From Mycolicibacterium chubuense NBB4 (GTDB lineage Bacteria; Actinomycetota; Actinomycetes; Mycobacteriales; Mycobacteriaceae), in contig NC_018022.1 of the NCBI RefSeq assembly GCF_000266905.1, positions 186,001 through 250,000 of the forward strand: a stretch of 64,000 nt of DNA, in the 5' to 3' direction. The notes under the pieces are model-generated. The model saw only the letters and a list, made by a program, of their open reading frames with translations, had not been told where the DNA came from and did no database searches. Positions 42,152 to 50,227 of this stretch are shown in pieces; position 1 is the first letter of the stretch; each line of letters opens with the position of its first letter. Made by a program: the position numbers and the translations under genes.

Positions 42152-42556
42152 TCACTGGAGGTTGTCGAGGAGCTTGGCGGCTTCGCGGGCGGCCTCTTCG
42201 GCGTGCTGCTCGATGACCTCCCGCTCGGCGTAGGCGTCGGCGACAGCGGCCTGCAAGGTCGTGCTGATCACCTGCTCGAGCCCCTCGTTCGTGTAGCGCG
42301 TGGTGCAACCGGGGGCCAGCGACAGCGACATCAGCCGTCCGTGGTGGTTGACCGATAGCTGGACATCCCCCTCGGCGCTTTCCATGTGGACGTCGATGCT
42401 GGCCCACTTCTTGCGAAGATCCCGCAGGGTCTGCTGTACACGCTCGATCGTCGCGACATTGCGGGCGACCAGTGCGGCCTCTGCTGCGTAGCGGGTCGAC
42501 CGTGCGGCGTTCGGCGCGACCGCGGGCTGCTCGGCCGATTCCTGCGGTGCGGTCAT
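42152..42556 (-). CDS. YbaB/EspL-like small protein
   Basis: A 134-residue protein with the YbaB/EbfC-type pattern: a long helix (VATIERVQQTLRDLRKKWAS), a beta section (AEGDVQLSVNHHGRLMSLSL) and a final helix (LEQVISTTLQAAVADAYAER). In ESX-1 the YbaB-like EspL acts as a chaperone for other Esp proteins. Here the gene overlaps the stop of the EspB-like gene (ATGA). So a similar chaperone role for the EspB-like substrate is likely. DNA binding is the alternative from the fold. Confidence 0.72.
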   Translation of the reverse strand: MTAPQESAEQPAVAPNAARSTRYAAEAALVARNVATIERVQQTLRDLRKKWASIDVHMESAEGDVQLSVNHHGRLMSLSLAPGCTTRYTNEGLEQVISTTLQAAVADAYAEREVIEQHAEEAAREAAKLLDNLQ

Positions 42557-44346
42557 TTCGCATCCCCTTCACTGTCGGGTGGCATCGTGACGCGACGGCG
42601 CGGACGACCGGACGCAGCTTGGTCATCAGGACCGGCTTTGCTTGCCGCAGCGTTGTCGGCGCTGACCGTTTGGCGGCGTTCGACCTCACCTTTGACCGGT
42701 TCCCCGTTCGGGATGGACGGCAGGACCACCTTCTTGTCCGGGGGCGGCTTGGCCCGGTCGCCGCCGGCACCGCCGCCAGCGCCCATGCCGCCCATCGGCG
42801 GCATCATTCCCATACCGCCCATCCCGGCCCCCGCCGGTGCGGCGGCCCCTGATGGGCTCACCGCTCCACTGCTCGCCGGCAGCGCCGGTGTACCCCCGGT
42901 AGGCGCCGACGCCGCGCCAAGAGCACCGGCACCTGGAGGCAGGGAGGTGTCGAGCCCGGCTGGCTCCATGCCGCCACCTCCGCCGCCTCCACCGCCGCTG
43001 CCGAGACCGCCGCCGAAGTCGGACATCCCCCCGTCGTCGAGCGGGTCGTCGAGCCCGAGGTCCGGCTCCTGCTGCAGGCTTGACGCAGCGCCCTGCATCA
43101 CCTGCTGCGCGGCCCCCATGAGCTGCTGGGGAACGCTGGTCACCGCGCCCACGGCGCCACCGAGGGCGCCGGCCAGCATCGAGGGAACCATCGCGGCCAT
43201 CGGCAGCATCTGCTGCAGTGGGTCGCCGCCCATCGGCGAGGCGCCCTGGTCACCGGCCAGCGGGTCCGCAGCGGGATCAGCCAGCGGGTCGGTCAACGGA
43301 TCGCCACCAGCGTCTGCTGCGCCGGTCCCGGTGGAGTCGGTCGATGCGCCCGCACCCTGTTCGGCGTCGCTGTCACCGGGCTTGCGCTCGCCCGGCTGGA
43401 CTGATCCGCCGCCGGCATCATTGGAACCGTCGTGCACGATGTCGGTGACCGGCGGTGGTGGCGGCGGGGCCTGAGGCAGCTCGCCCCGGTGATAGGACAC
43501 CCCGGTCGCTGTCGCCTTGGAGTCGAGCTGTTGAAGGTGACTGCCGTACCGGATGAACTGGTCGGCTCCCACCAGGCCGCCGGTTTGCATCATCAGCATC
43601 TGCGCGCGGGTCATGTTCTGCCGCGTGTCGGTGAACTGCTGAGTGCGCGGCGTTTCCTGCTGGGTCTGGTCGAAGCGGCCACCGTGGTCCTGGGCGGCTT
43701 GTGCCACCGTCGCCGAATGCGACGCCATTTGGTCGGCCCATGACGCAAATCTGTTCAGCGAGGCGGCGAGCTGCGGCCCGGTGCGCCCTGTGATCGCCTC
43801 CGCCACCGCGCTCTGAGCGTTACGGGTGGCCACGGCGCACGCCTCGAACGCTCCCTGGTAGGCGCGGCAGGCCGTCTGAAACGTTGCACCGGTGCTGCTA
43901 CTGCCGGCCTCGATGAGTCCGGCGGTCACTTCGCCGGGCCGGGGAGCCATCGGCGCGATCGGCGTGTCAGCGGCGACCGCGTTGGTTTTGGGCGCCGCTG
44001 GAGTCGCGGGTCCGCCCACCGGCGCGGCGGCACCACCGCTCAGTGTCAGCGAGGCGGCGTTGGCGGCGTCGATCTCGGCGTTGTGGGTGCTCACCGCGGC
44101 AACGGCCTGGGCGGCTGCGGACAGGACTGCTGCGCCGTCGAGCGCGCGGCTGGACAGCACCACCCCATACTCGGAGAGCCTGGCCGCCGCACTGGTCGAC
44201 ACCTCGTCTGGCGCTAACGGGACGTGTACGGGCGGCGTCGCCGCTAGCGCCGCCAAGCTGCCGGCGGCTGAGGTCATCGTCGCCGCGAGAGTGGCCATCC
44301 CGCCGTAGGACACATCAACGCGCGGGCCGCCCCCCCAGCTTGGCAT
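42553..44346 (-). CDS. EspB-like secreted PE-PPE-fold protein
   Basis: A 597-residue protein. The first 90 residues resemble a PE-like hairpin (MATLAATMTSAAGSLAALAA and STHNAEIDAANAASL). A PPE-like bundle follows (TFQTACRAYQGAFEACAVAT, RFASWADQMASHSATVAQAA). The C-terminal 300 residues are Gly, Ala, Pro and Met-rich. EspB of ESX-1 joins PE and PPE folds in one chain, is cleaved by MycP and forms a ring outside the cell. This protein is the plausible plasmid counterpart. ATG 44346 lies 8 bp after the previous stop. Confidence 0.72.
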   Translation of the reverse strand: MPSWGGGPRVDVSYGGMATLAATMTSAAGSLAALAATPPVHVPLAPDEVSTSAAARLSEYGVVLSSRALDGAAVLSAAAQAVAAVSTHNAEIDAANAASLTLSGGAAAPVGGPATPAAPKTNAVAADTPIAPMAPRPGEVTAGLIEAGSSSTGATFQTACRAYQGAFEACAVATRNAQSAVAEAITGRTGPQLAASLNRFASWADQMASHSATVAQAAQDHGGRFDQTQQETPRTQQFTDTRQNMTRAQMLMMQTGGLVGADQFIRYGSHLQQLDSKATATGVSYHRGELPQAPPPPPPVTDIVHDGSNDAGGGSVQPGERKPGDSDAEQGAGASTDSTGTGAADAGGDPLTDPLADPAADPLAGDQGASPMGGDPLQQMLPMAAMVPSMLAGALGGAVGAVTSVPQQLMGAAQQVMQGAASSLQQEPDLGLDDPLDDGGMSDFGGGLGSGGGGGGGGGMEPAGLDTSLPPGAGALGAASAPTGGTPALPASSGAVSPSGAAAPAGAGMGGMGMMPPMGGMGAGGGAGGDRAKPPPDKKVVLPSIPNGEPVKGEVERRQTVSADNAAASKAGPDDQAASGRPRRRVTMPPDSEGDAK

Positions 44347-44354
44347 GTCTCCCC

Positions 44355-44654
44355 CTAGAAGTCGATGGTCATCGCGAAAGCGGCCACCTGATCCTCGGTG
44401 GGCAGAAATGAGCCCACATTCTCCACGCGATTACCTTCCATCTCCAGCCGCAGCGCCAGCTGGGAACGCAGGTAGGCCAAGGTGTTCAGCCGGATGATCC
44501 TCGCCGCCAGCTCTTCGTCGGCGAGATCCATCGCCTCGGGCTCCAGCTGCACCCCGATCGAGGCGCCCTGCCGATCGACCGAGACGATGATGGACTCATC
44601 GTGGCTGGTCGCCTCGAAGACCTCCACCGTTGTCTGTTGCGCGGACACCACCAC
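44355..44654 (-). CDS. EspD/EspH-like small protein
   Basis: A 99-residue protein with GTG 44654. The pattern ESIIVSVDRQGASIGVQLEP, EAMDLADEELAARIIRLNTL, AYLRSQLALRLEME resembles the beta strand-helix unit of EspD and EspH (DUF2694), small ESX-1 partners made beside EspC/EspF. It is next to an EspC/F-like gene as in the espACD operon. The likeness is from memory and moderate. It would be a chaperone or co-substrate. Confidence 0.6.
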   Translation of the reverse strand: MVVSAQQTTVEVFEATSHDESIIVSVDRQGASIGVQLEPEAMDLADEELAARIIRLNTLAYLRSQLALRLEMEGNRVENVGSFLPTEDQVAAFAMTIDF

Positions 44655-44661
44655 CAGCCCC

Positions 44662-44976
44662 TCAGGTATCAGACGGACTGATCGTCACGCGTGCCCGGTT
44701 CTCGGCCTCGCGCTGCTCGAACTCAGTCGCCGATTGCAGCAGCGCGTCACGCATCTGCTCATGCCGGGCCTGCTCACTGGCCAGGGCCGCGTCACGCTTG
44801 GCCGCAACGTCGTCGATCGACGCCTTGACCTGGTGATACAGCGGACCCAAAGTTTGCGCTTCGGACGTCATCCGCTCGTTGTCTGCGCGGGCGGACTTGA
44901 TCTGGTCGATCGCCTGCGCGTGCACCTCAGCGCGACGACGCAGCTCAGCGGGCTCGACCTGTACAACCACACTCAT
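44662..44976 (-). CDS. EspC/EspF-like small secreted protein
   Basis: A 104-residue helical-hairpin protein starting MSVVVQVEPAELRRRAEVHA. The V.P..L...A..HA beginning is the mark of the ESX-1 EspC/EspF (DUF2580) group. The helix continues as KASIDDVAAKRDAALASEQA and ends SATEFEQREAENRARVTISP. Such proteins are small co-secreted factors that may form filaments outside the cell. It is 3 bp from the next upstream gene's stop and 7 bp before the EspD-like gene. Confidence 0.65.
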   Translation of the reverse strand: MSVVVQVEPAELRRRAEVHAQAIDQIKSARADNERMTSEAQTLGPLYHQVKASIDDVAAKRDAALASEQARHEQMRDALLQSATEFEQREAENRARVTISPSDT

Positions 44977-44979
44977 AAT

Positions 44980-46713
44980 CTAACTCCGTTCTTCGAGGGG
45001 TGCTGACGCCCAATTGGCCCCCGCCAGCACGGTTGCCGGCGCGGGTGAGGGAGCCGTCTGGATCTGCGGCCGCGCCCAGCCCAGGAAATTCGGGCCGGTG
45101 GGCATCTCCTCGACAGGCGTGACCTGCCCGTTCAGCCACACCTTCCCGTTGCCCAGAGCCATTACCCGGTGATCGGTGAACTGGGCGTAGTCCATCATTT
45201 TGAGCTGACTAGGCGAGACCGGTTCATTGACCGGGGCCCCTGGTGGCAACACCGTGATCTGGGATTGACCGGCGGCGTCGTCGAGGCTGGCACCACCGAG
45301 CACTAGCCGCCCGGCGTGAGCCAGCTGCGGGCTGTCGGCGGTCACGGTCGACCCGTCAGGCAGCTTCACCGCGACGTCGGGCGCCGGCTGCGCCGGAGGA
45401 ACCTGCCCGGTCTCGGCAGCGATCGGTTGGGGCTGAGCACCGGCAGCGGACTTGGCCGCCGCGGGCTCAGTCGCGGGAGCGTCCTTCTTGCCCCCGTCCT
45501 TAGTGCCCTCGTCGGTCGCGGCTGCCTCATCATTCTTCTCAGCGCCGCTGTTCTCGGACTTGGCGCTCAGCGGGTCATCTTTGAGTGCGTCGGCCGGGTC
45601 CTCCCCAGAGCGTACCGACGCGGCTTCCTTGATCGCACCGCCGATCGCGCCGCCCAGATCTCCCAGACCTCCTCCCCCGCCGAAGCCACCTATTCCGGGC
45701 GTCATCGATCCCATGGCGCCAGGAAGCCCCGACAACGCGCCCATCGCCGGGCCGGCCAGCCCACCCAGGCCACCCATCAGCGGATCAGAGGCCAACCCGT
45801 TCAGCAGCGGATCACTAGCCAGCGGATCGCCGCCGTCGCGCGCGCCCACGTCGGCCGGCGGGGGCGTGCCAGCCGAACTGCTTGTGCCGCTACCGGTTTG
45901 GTTACCGCCCGCCGCAACGGGGTCGGCCGAACCGCCGCCGGTGCCAGCAGAGTCCTTCACCGCGTCATAGCGTTGGCTGAGCGCATCGAGCACCTCAGCC
46001 TTAGACTCGGCGTCCATCCCCGATGACTTGACGATGCCCAGAATCTCCTGGGTCTTGCCCTGCAAGAAATCGTTGAGCTGCCGCTGGCCGGCTGGAGTGT
46101 CCAGCGTCGGACCCAACTTGTGAATTTGGTCCACCAGTGACGATTGCAGCGCCTGCAGCTGCGCCTTGCCCTCGTCCGATCCGGTCTTCGCCCCGAGAAC
46201 CGCATCCATAAGTTCTTCGTCGGCCTCGGCCAGCGCAGTCTTGTTCTTGGCCAACGCATCATCGACGCGTTTGGCGGCGTCTGCCGCCTGCCCGGACAAT
46301 TCATCGTCGTCCACTGGAGGCTGACCGGGCGTCCCTGACGGTGCCTGACCGAGCGGCGTCCCCTGAGCCGGGGAGTGCTGGGGACTCGGCGGCGGCGTGA
46401 GGGGTGCTCTGGTCGACGGGTCGAATAAGTCGGGGTGCGCCTGCCGGATGCGATCGAGGTCGGCGTCGGGCACTTGCGGATCAGCGCCGGTGTTTTCGAC
46501 GCGGTGCTCGTAGTACACCCCGGTCTGGGGGTCCTTCCAACCGCCGTTGTCGTAGCCCGTGGGGGTCGACGTCATCTTCGCGCCCTGGCTGTTCAGCCAG
46601 CCGTTGACATCGCGCATCTGCTGCTCCGACAGGCCCTTCTGCCATGCGTTGGGATCACCGGTGACTTGCCTGATGTGCTCCAGGGCGGCGCGCAGCTCTT
46701 CGTAGGACGCCAC
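44980..46713 (-). CDS. Large ESX-associated protein with DUF4226-like helical region
   Basis: A 577-residue protein starting at GTG 46713 directly after the previous stop. The N terminus (LRAALEHIRQVTGDPNAWQK) is followed by a helical segment around 145-260 (DAAKRVDDALAKNKTALAEA, DEELMDAVLGAKTGSDEGKA, NDFLQGKTQEILGIVKSSGM) that resembles DUF4226. A Gly/Pro-rich middle follows, then a C-terminal beta-rich part (MDYAQFTDHRVMALGNGKVW). It is probably exported or part of the export process. DUF naming is from memory; the long helix plus disordered middle recurs in several proteins of this locus. Confidence 0.6.
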   Translation of the reverse strand: MASYEELRAALEHIRQVTGDPNAWQKGLSEQQMRDVNGWLNSQGAKMTSTPTGYDNGGWKDPQTGVYYEHRVENTGADPQVPDADLDRIRQAHPDLFDPSTRAPLTPPPSPQHSPAQGTPLGQAPSGTPGQPPVDDDELSGQAADAAKRVDDALAKNKTALAEADEELMDAVLGAKTGSDEGKAQLQALQSSLVDQIHKLGPTLDTPAGQRQLNDFLQGKTQEILGIVKSSGMDAESKAEVLDALSQRYDAVKDSAGTGGGSADPVAAGGNQTGSGTSSSAGTPPPADVGARDGGDPLASDPLLNGLASDPLMGGLGGLAGPAMGALSGLPGAMGSMTPGIGGFGGGGGLGDLGGAIGGAIKEAASVRSGEDPADALKDDPLSAKSENSGAEKNDEAAATDEGTKDGGKKDAPATEPAAAKSAAGAQPQPIAAETGQVPPAQPAPDVAVKLPDGSTVTADSPQLAHAGRLVLGGASLDDAAGQSQITVLPPGAPVNEPVSPSQLKMMDYAQFTDHRVMALGNGKVWLNGQVTPVEEMPTGPNFLGWARPQIQTAPSPAPATVLAGANWASAPLEERS

Positions 46714-46812
46714 TCAGATTACCTCGCCGTCAACCATGTCGGTCCTCGCGGACGGCCACTGCTCGTCACCAAGGACGGCCGCTCTGCACGCAGTGGTTGC
46801 AGGACTGGACAT
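46714..46812 (-). CDS. Tiny ORF at the head of the ESX operon
   Basis: A 32-residue frame: MSSPATTACRAAVLGDEQWP, SARTDMVDGEVI, TGA. Its ATG shares one base with the stop of the 49-residue ORF upstream (TGATG), and its stop abuts the GTG of the next gene. The exact fit suggests real coding or a leader peptide coupling translation. No function can be given. Confidence 0.35.
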   Translation of the reverse strand: MSSPATTACRAAVLGDEQWPSARTDMVDGEVI

Positions 46813-46961
46813 CACACACCCACCGCGGCGGCTTCCGATGCGTCGCAGCACGATGTCGTGCGGTCCGCGACGGAGACCCGCGCATCGGGTGAAGTGTCCG
46901 ACAGCTGATCCGCTGCGTCGGCGAGCATCGCAGCCAGCAGATGCGCCACCAAAGAGTTCAT
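46812..46961 (-). CDS. Short ORF, first gene of the ESX operon
   Basis: A 49-residue frame: MNSLVAHLLAAMLADAADQL, SDTSPDARVSVADRTTSCCD, ASEAAAVGV. The first 20 residues form an amphipathic helix, and a CC pair sits near the end. It lies at the far upstream end of the minus-strand ESX genes and is joined to them by one-base overlaps. It is either a small protein or a regulatory leader. Confidence 0.45.
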   Translation of the reverse strand: MNSLVAHLLAAMLADAADQLSDTSPDARVSVADRTTSCCDASEAAAVGV

Positions 46962-47330
46962 GCGTCGGACGATATGGGCGCAGGCAGCCAAGGGTCCACC
47001 ACCATAGCGACATTCGCCGTCAACCTCGGTGCCGACACCTGAAGATCACAGTCCGATCTCCAATGTTCGGCGCGTCGGTGGACTTCCAGAAGCAGGGTGC
47101 GTAATCATCAGCGCGCTGTTCGATTGGAACGAGGAACCGCGACCACTGTTATCGGTGTGAAAGATGGTGCGGCGTGTCTTCCCCGCGTCAGTCTGCTTCG
47201 TGCGGCATGCTCAGACCCAGGCGCGGATATCCGCGCCGGAGACGGCTCGATCTAGGAGAGGAGACCGGCCCCACACCAGCCCAGGCTGACCACTGAATCG
47301 TCGGCCACACAACTAAATAACTCTTCGGAA
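46962..47330. other. Upstream region of the ESX operon
   Basis: About 370 bp without a supported gene, between the ESX operon (minus) and the rep leader (plus). On the minus strand TATGGT (47001-47006) could be a mycobacterial TANNNT -10 box about 40 bp before the first ATG. TTGACG (47018-47023) lies too close (11 bp) to be a normal -35. No repeats were found. Confidence 0.4.
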
Positions 47331-47337
47331 AGCACCT

Positions 47338-47434
47338 AAACGACGAAACCCCCGGCCCTAAGGACCGAGGGTCGTCAAGTTCGAGTTGCCGCTCGAACCC
47401 AGTTGCTTTCGCGCCACTCCCCTTTGCTGAAGGG
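47338..47434 (-). ncRNA. Candidate structured minus-strand RNA ending in an intrinsic terminator, opposite the rep leader
   Basis: Read on the minus strand, three hairpins follow each other: CCCTT/AAGGG (47434-47420, 5-nt loop), GTTCGAG/CTCGAAC (47398-47379, 6-nt loop) and a 10-bp CCCTCGGTCC/GGGCCGGGGG stem (47371-47349, two G-U pairs, loop TTA) followed by TTTCGTCGTTT. The last looks like an intrinsic terminator that works only in this direction because the G-U pairs become A-C mismatches on the other strand. An RNA here would be antisense to the rep leader, as in copy-number control RNAs. No promoter was proven. Confidence 0.5.
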
Positions 47435-47441
47435 AATCGTC

Positions 47442-48704
47442 TTGAAAGACGCATTCCACGGTAGCGCACGCATTCCACACGGTCCATATGCCGCGCACCG
47501 TGACCTTGCCGATGTCATCACTCGCCCCTATCACGGTTCCGGCCCGTCATTGCGCCGCCGGGGCACCGCCCACACCGCGCCGGTATGGATCCGTCGAGCC
47601 AGCGGACACTGCTTCGATCGCCTTCCCCGCATTGCTTTAGACGTCAACGTGCGATGGGCCGCCATCCCGTGCTGGAGCGGTCGAGCGCGACGCTGGGCAC
47701 ACGAAACCGTTCCTGCGGCCTACCGCCTGCGCTACGACACCCACGTACGTCCGGTGATGCCCAACAATCCCGTAAGCCTCAAATCCGTTGTTGCGGTGGC
47801 TGAGGCGCGCGCATCGTTCGCCGACCACCGGACCGGACGCAACTGCCGGCCCACCAACGAACGCATCGCTCAACTCACCGGACTCTCGGTGCGCACCGTA
47901 CAACGTGCGTCCACCGCGTTGCGGCTCCTCGGGGTCGCCACCGAAGTGATGCGGGGCCGGCAACGGACGCGTGCCGAGCGTTACGCGAGCTGGCGCGTCG
48001 GCGACAGCGGCCGTGGCTGGGCATCGGTTTGGGCACTGCACGACAGCCGATTCCATCGGCTGTCACCCCATCCCGAAGGGTCTCTTTTAGAGAATCAACC
48101 TTCTGTTAAAAAATCACTCACTACCAGCAGCCGACCAAAGGCCGGTCGCAGCGTCGCTACGCGCCGCACAGCACCGAATCCGCGAGCCCTGACCCTGGCA
48201 AACCGATGGATTTGCGACCAGCAAAGCCCGCCATGGGCACGGCGCTATCGCACCGGCGCCCCTTGGGCCCGGATACTCACAGCCGTAGCCGAGCACGGCT
48301 GGACGCCGCGAGACCTCAACCAGGCCATCACCGACTGGATCGGGACCGGGCACTGGATTCCCGACACCCCGCATAAGCCAATCGGCCTATTGGGCGCGAT
48401 CCTCGCGGCTCACGGGAACCCTGCCGAACGACCCTCAGCCCTCGAGGAAGCCCGCGAAGCCGCCGAGTTCACGCTGGTGCGCAAGCGCATTGCTGCCCAG
48501 TTCGCCGAGCGAGACGCCGCCCTGCGGGCACGCCAAGCCGCCCGAGCGGCGCTGACCGGATCTGGCCGCCGAGCAGCGCTGGAGATCGCCCGACACGCAG
48601 CTCAACGAGCTCAGCAACGCCGTGCTGAAGCCAACCGCCTCGCGCACGAGGAACGCCGCACCCGGGTGAATGAAATCCGCGGCATCACCGGCGACCTGAC
48701 ATGA
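47442..48704 (+). CDS. Putative plasmid replication initiator protein
   Basis: A 420-residue basic protein with a winged-helix-type segment TNERIAQLTGLSVRTVQRAS, followed by LRLLGVATEVMRGRQRTRAE and RYASWRVGDSGRGWASVWAL. This combination occurs in replication-type proteins of mycobacterial plasmids (from memory). The C-terminal 100 residues are helical and Arg/Ala-rich (AERDAALRARQAARAALTGS). TTG 47442 is chosen: AAGGG lies 8 nt upstream, inside a small hairpin that could hide it. It is next to the par genes and alone with the WhiB-fusion gene on the plus strand. Start and function are inferred. Confidence 0.62.
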   Translation: MKDAFHGSARIPHGPYAAHRDLADVITRPYHGSGPSLRRRGTAHTAPVWIRRASGHCFDRLPRIALDVNVRWAAIPCWSGRARRWAHETVPAAYRLRYDTHVRPVMPNNPVSLKSVVAVAEARASFADHRTGRNCRPTNERIAQLTGLSVRTVQRASTALRLLGVATEVMRGRQRTRAERYASWRVGDSGRGWASVWALHDSRFHRLSPHPEGSLLENQPSVKKSLTTSSRPKAGRSVATRRTAPNPRALTLANRWICDQQSPPWARRYRTGAPWARILTAVAEHGWTPRDLNQAITDWIGTGHWIPDTPHKPIGLLGAILAAHGNPAERPSALEEAREAAEFTLVRKRIAAQFAERDAALRARQAARAALTGSGRRAALEIARHAAQRAQQRRAEANRLAHEERRTRVNEIRGITGDLT

Positions 48705-49509
48705 CCTCGCCGCGACCATCGAGACGCATCACCTCGATTACCGAGCCGCTCCCCTGTCACCTCGACCCGGATCAGTGGTTCAGCCTTGCTCACCGAACGG
48801 CAGCTCTCGCAGCCTGTTTGGCTTGTCGGCTGCGCCGCAGTTGCGCACAGTTGGCCCCGGACTGCCGCCCGTCCTGGGGCATGTGGGCCGGCATTTGGAT
48901 CGACGGCCGCTTCGCCGCCGCGGCGCCTCTGCTGTGCGCGGTGGCCGCAGCTCCCCCGGCGGCACCGCAGCATCGACGCCCTTCCCCTCCCCGGCCGCCA
49001 AGTCGACCCGCGGCATCCCCACCGGAGTGCAGAGCAGCGCCGCCTTCCGGGTGCGGCCACGGACGTTGGTGTTCGCCCGCTCCCAGGGGTACTGCGAAGT
49101 CATGGCCCCTGGCTGCCACCTCACTGCCGACACGGTCATCTCCCGGGCCCCCCGCCGCAACGACGAGGATGCCTCCGCACTGTTCGCTGTGTGCCAAGAA
49201 TGCGCAATATCCCTGCAGGGCATGGATTCTCAGATGATGAGACGCCTGGGGTATCGGCTCGACTCCGTGTCTGGCGCGGCCACCACACCGATGCTGTGGC
49301 GGCAGAAGCATCGCCTACTCCTTGACCCCCGCGGCGGTCTGCGTGATCCCGGCATGTCGGCCGCGTCAGAGCGCCCGGAAGCTCGCCGGAGTCAACGACG
49401 CCCCTTTGCAGACCGCGTCGATGTTCCGCCACGTGTAGAGATTTATACAAGCACACCCGTGCGGCCCGGCTGCAGCCCGGCGGCACGGGTACCCGCTTTA
49501 CCGCGGTAA
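48701..49509 (+). pseudogene. WhiB-like gene with C-terminal extension, split by a one-base shift
   Basis: The ATG at 48701 overlaps the rep stop. The first frame has a WhiB domain: CHLDPDQWF, then LAACLACRLRRSC (C-x2-C-x5-C) and SWGMWAGIWIDGR. After about 48960 the protein-like frame changes. In the frame ending at TAA 49509 one reads RTLVFARSQGYCEVMAPGCH, LTADTVISRAPRRNDEDASA, LFAVCQECAISLQGMDSQMM, RRLGYRLDSVSGAATTPMLW. Proteins with both parts in one chain are known in actinobacteria (from memory). So a one-base loss in the C-rich run near 48960-48995 is likely. It is a decayed regulator, an assembly error, or a programmed shift. Confidence 0.6.
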
Positions 49510-49512
49510 AGC
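49495..49512. promoter_or_regulatory. 18-bp palindrome, candidate Par binding site, copy 1
   Basis: GCTTTACCGCGGTAAAGC is a perfect palindrome lying across the end of the WhiB-type gene and 7 bp from the stop of the parB-like gene. With its flank the site reads TTTACCGCGGTAAAGCCAAC. A 19/20 match occurs at 53067 and a 15-17/20 match at 52931, both just before the second parA. A hairpin is possible (7-bp stem, CGCG loop), but no T run follows. A partition (parS-like) or operator site is favoured. Confidence 0.6.
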
Positions 49513-49519
49513 CAACTTG

Positions 49520-50227
49520 TTAGTTGTCGGCGCAGAGCAGGTAAAATTCATATCGCAGCGCCTGCTCCACCAACGCACTGCGCGTCCCGGCATCCCAGGC
49601 CGCGACAAGATCATCGAGACGCCGCGCGTTCGCTGGTGTCACCCCCGACAGCACCACAGTGCGCGGCGCAGTCACATGGCGACGACGCCGCGGTACCGCA
49701 TTCGAGGACGGTCGCTCAAACAGCTGCCCCTCCCCCACCGCGGCTGGCTGCTGGTTCGTCCACGTCGTAGCCAACCGAGCGGCATGCGCTTCGATGGCAT
49801 CCAGGACAATCGCGCCCATCGTGCGCGCCAAACCCCGCCGCACCTTCTTCTCAGCGATCTGAACCCTGTACAGCTCGTCATAGACTTCCGAGGACAGCAG
49901 CACCTCCGGCGGACGAATTCGCTTCGCCGTGCCCGCTGCTGTCACAGTGACGGAATTCAGTCGACGCCCGGGACGTCGACCGTCGACGCTGGAAGTCGGC
50001 GGCGCCGCCGATCTTGCTGGCTCCGACACCACCGCAGCTCGAGCCGGCTCGACGGGAGACGGCGTCGCGTCCGTCGCAGCAGTCGCCGCCGCCGGTGCTG
50101 CAGACCGCGACACCTCGACGTTACGGGCGGGGGGTCGCGCCGGCGCGGCGGGCCACATCTCGTCCAGATCGTCATCGAGCGCGGAGGGATCGAAAACCGG
50201 CTTCGCCTTCGGCCTCGAGGAGCTCAT
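49520..50227 (-). CDS. ParA-partner protein (centromere-binding type)
   Basis: A 235-residue protein. The N-terminal 110 residues are Ala/Pro/Arg-rich and flexible. The C-terminal half has RPPEVLLSSEVYDELYRVQI and ends DLVAAWDAGTRSALVEQALR, which suggests ribbon- or helix-type DNA binding of small partition proteins. It overlaps the parA stop (ATGA), and parA-partner pairs are standard. It is not a ParB of the Spo0J type: no GxRR motif is present. The palindrome lies directly after its stop. The partner role is inferred from order. Confidence 0.65.
   Translation of the reverse strand: MSSSRPKAKPVFDPSALDDDLDEMWPAAPARPPARNVEVSRSAAPAAATAATDATPSPVEPARAAVVSEPARSAAPPTSSVDGRRPGRRLNSVTVTAAGTAKRIRPPEVLLSSEVYDELYRVQIAEKKVRRGLARTMGAIVLDAIEAHAARLATTWTNQQPAAVGEGQLFERPSSNAVPRRRRHVTAPRTVVLSGVTPANARRLDDLVAAWDAGTRSALVEQALRYEFYLLCADN

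Noticed and set aside
47341..47400. tRNA-like look (GTTCGA near a GC stem)
   Set aside because: The GTTCGAG belongs to a 7-bp hairpin with CTCGAAC; no acceptor stem, D arm or anticodon arm can be built. Reported as a structured RNA instead.
49495..49512. Palindrome as a simple bidirectional terminator between convergent genes
   Set aside because: No T run on either side, and near-identical copies lie ahead of parA2 where no genes converge; a binding site explains all copies better.
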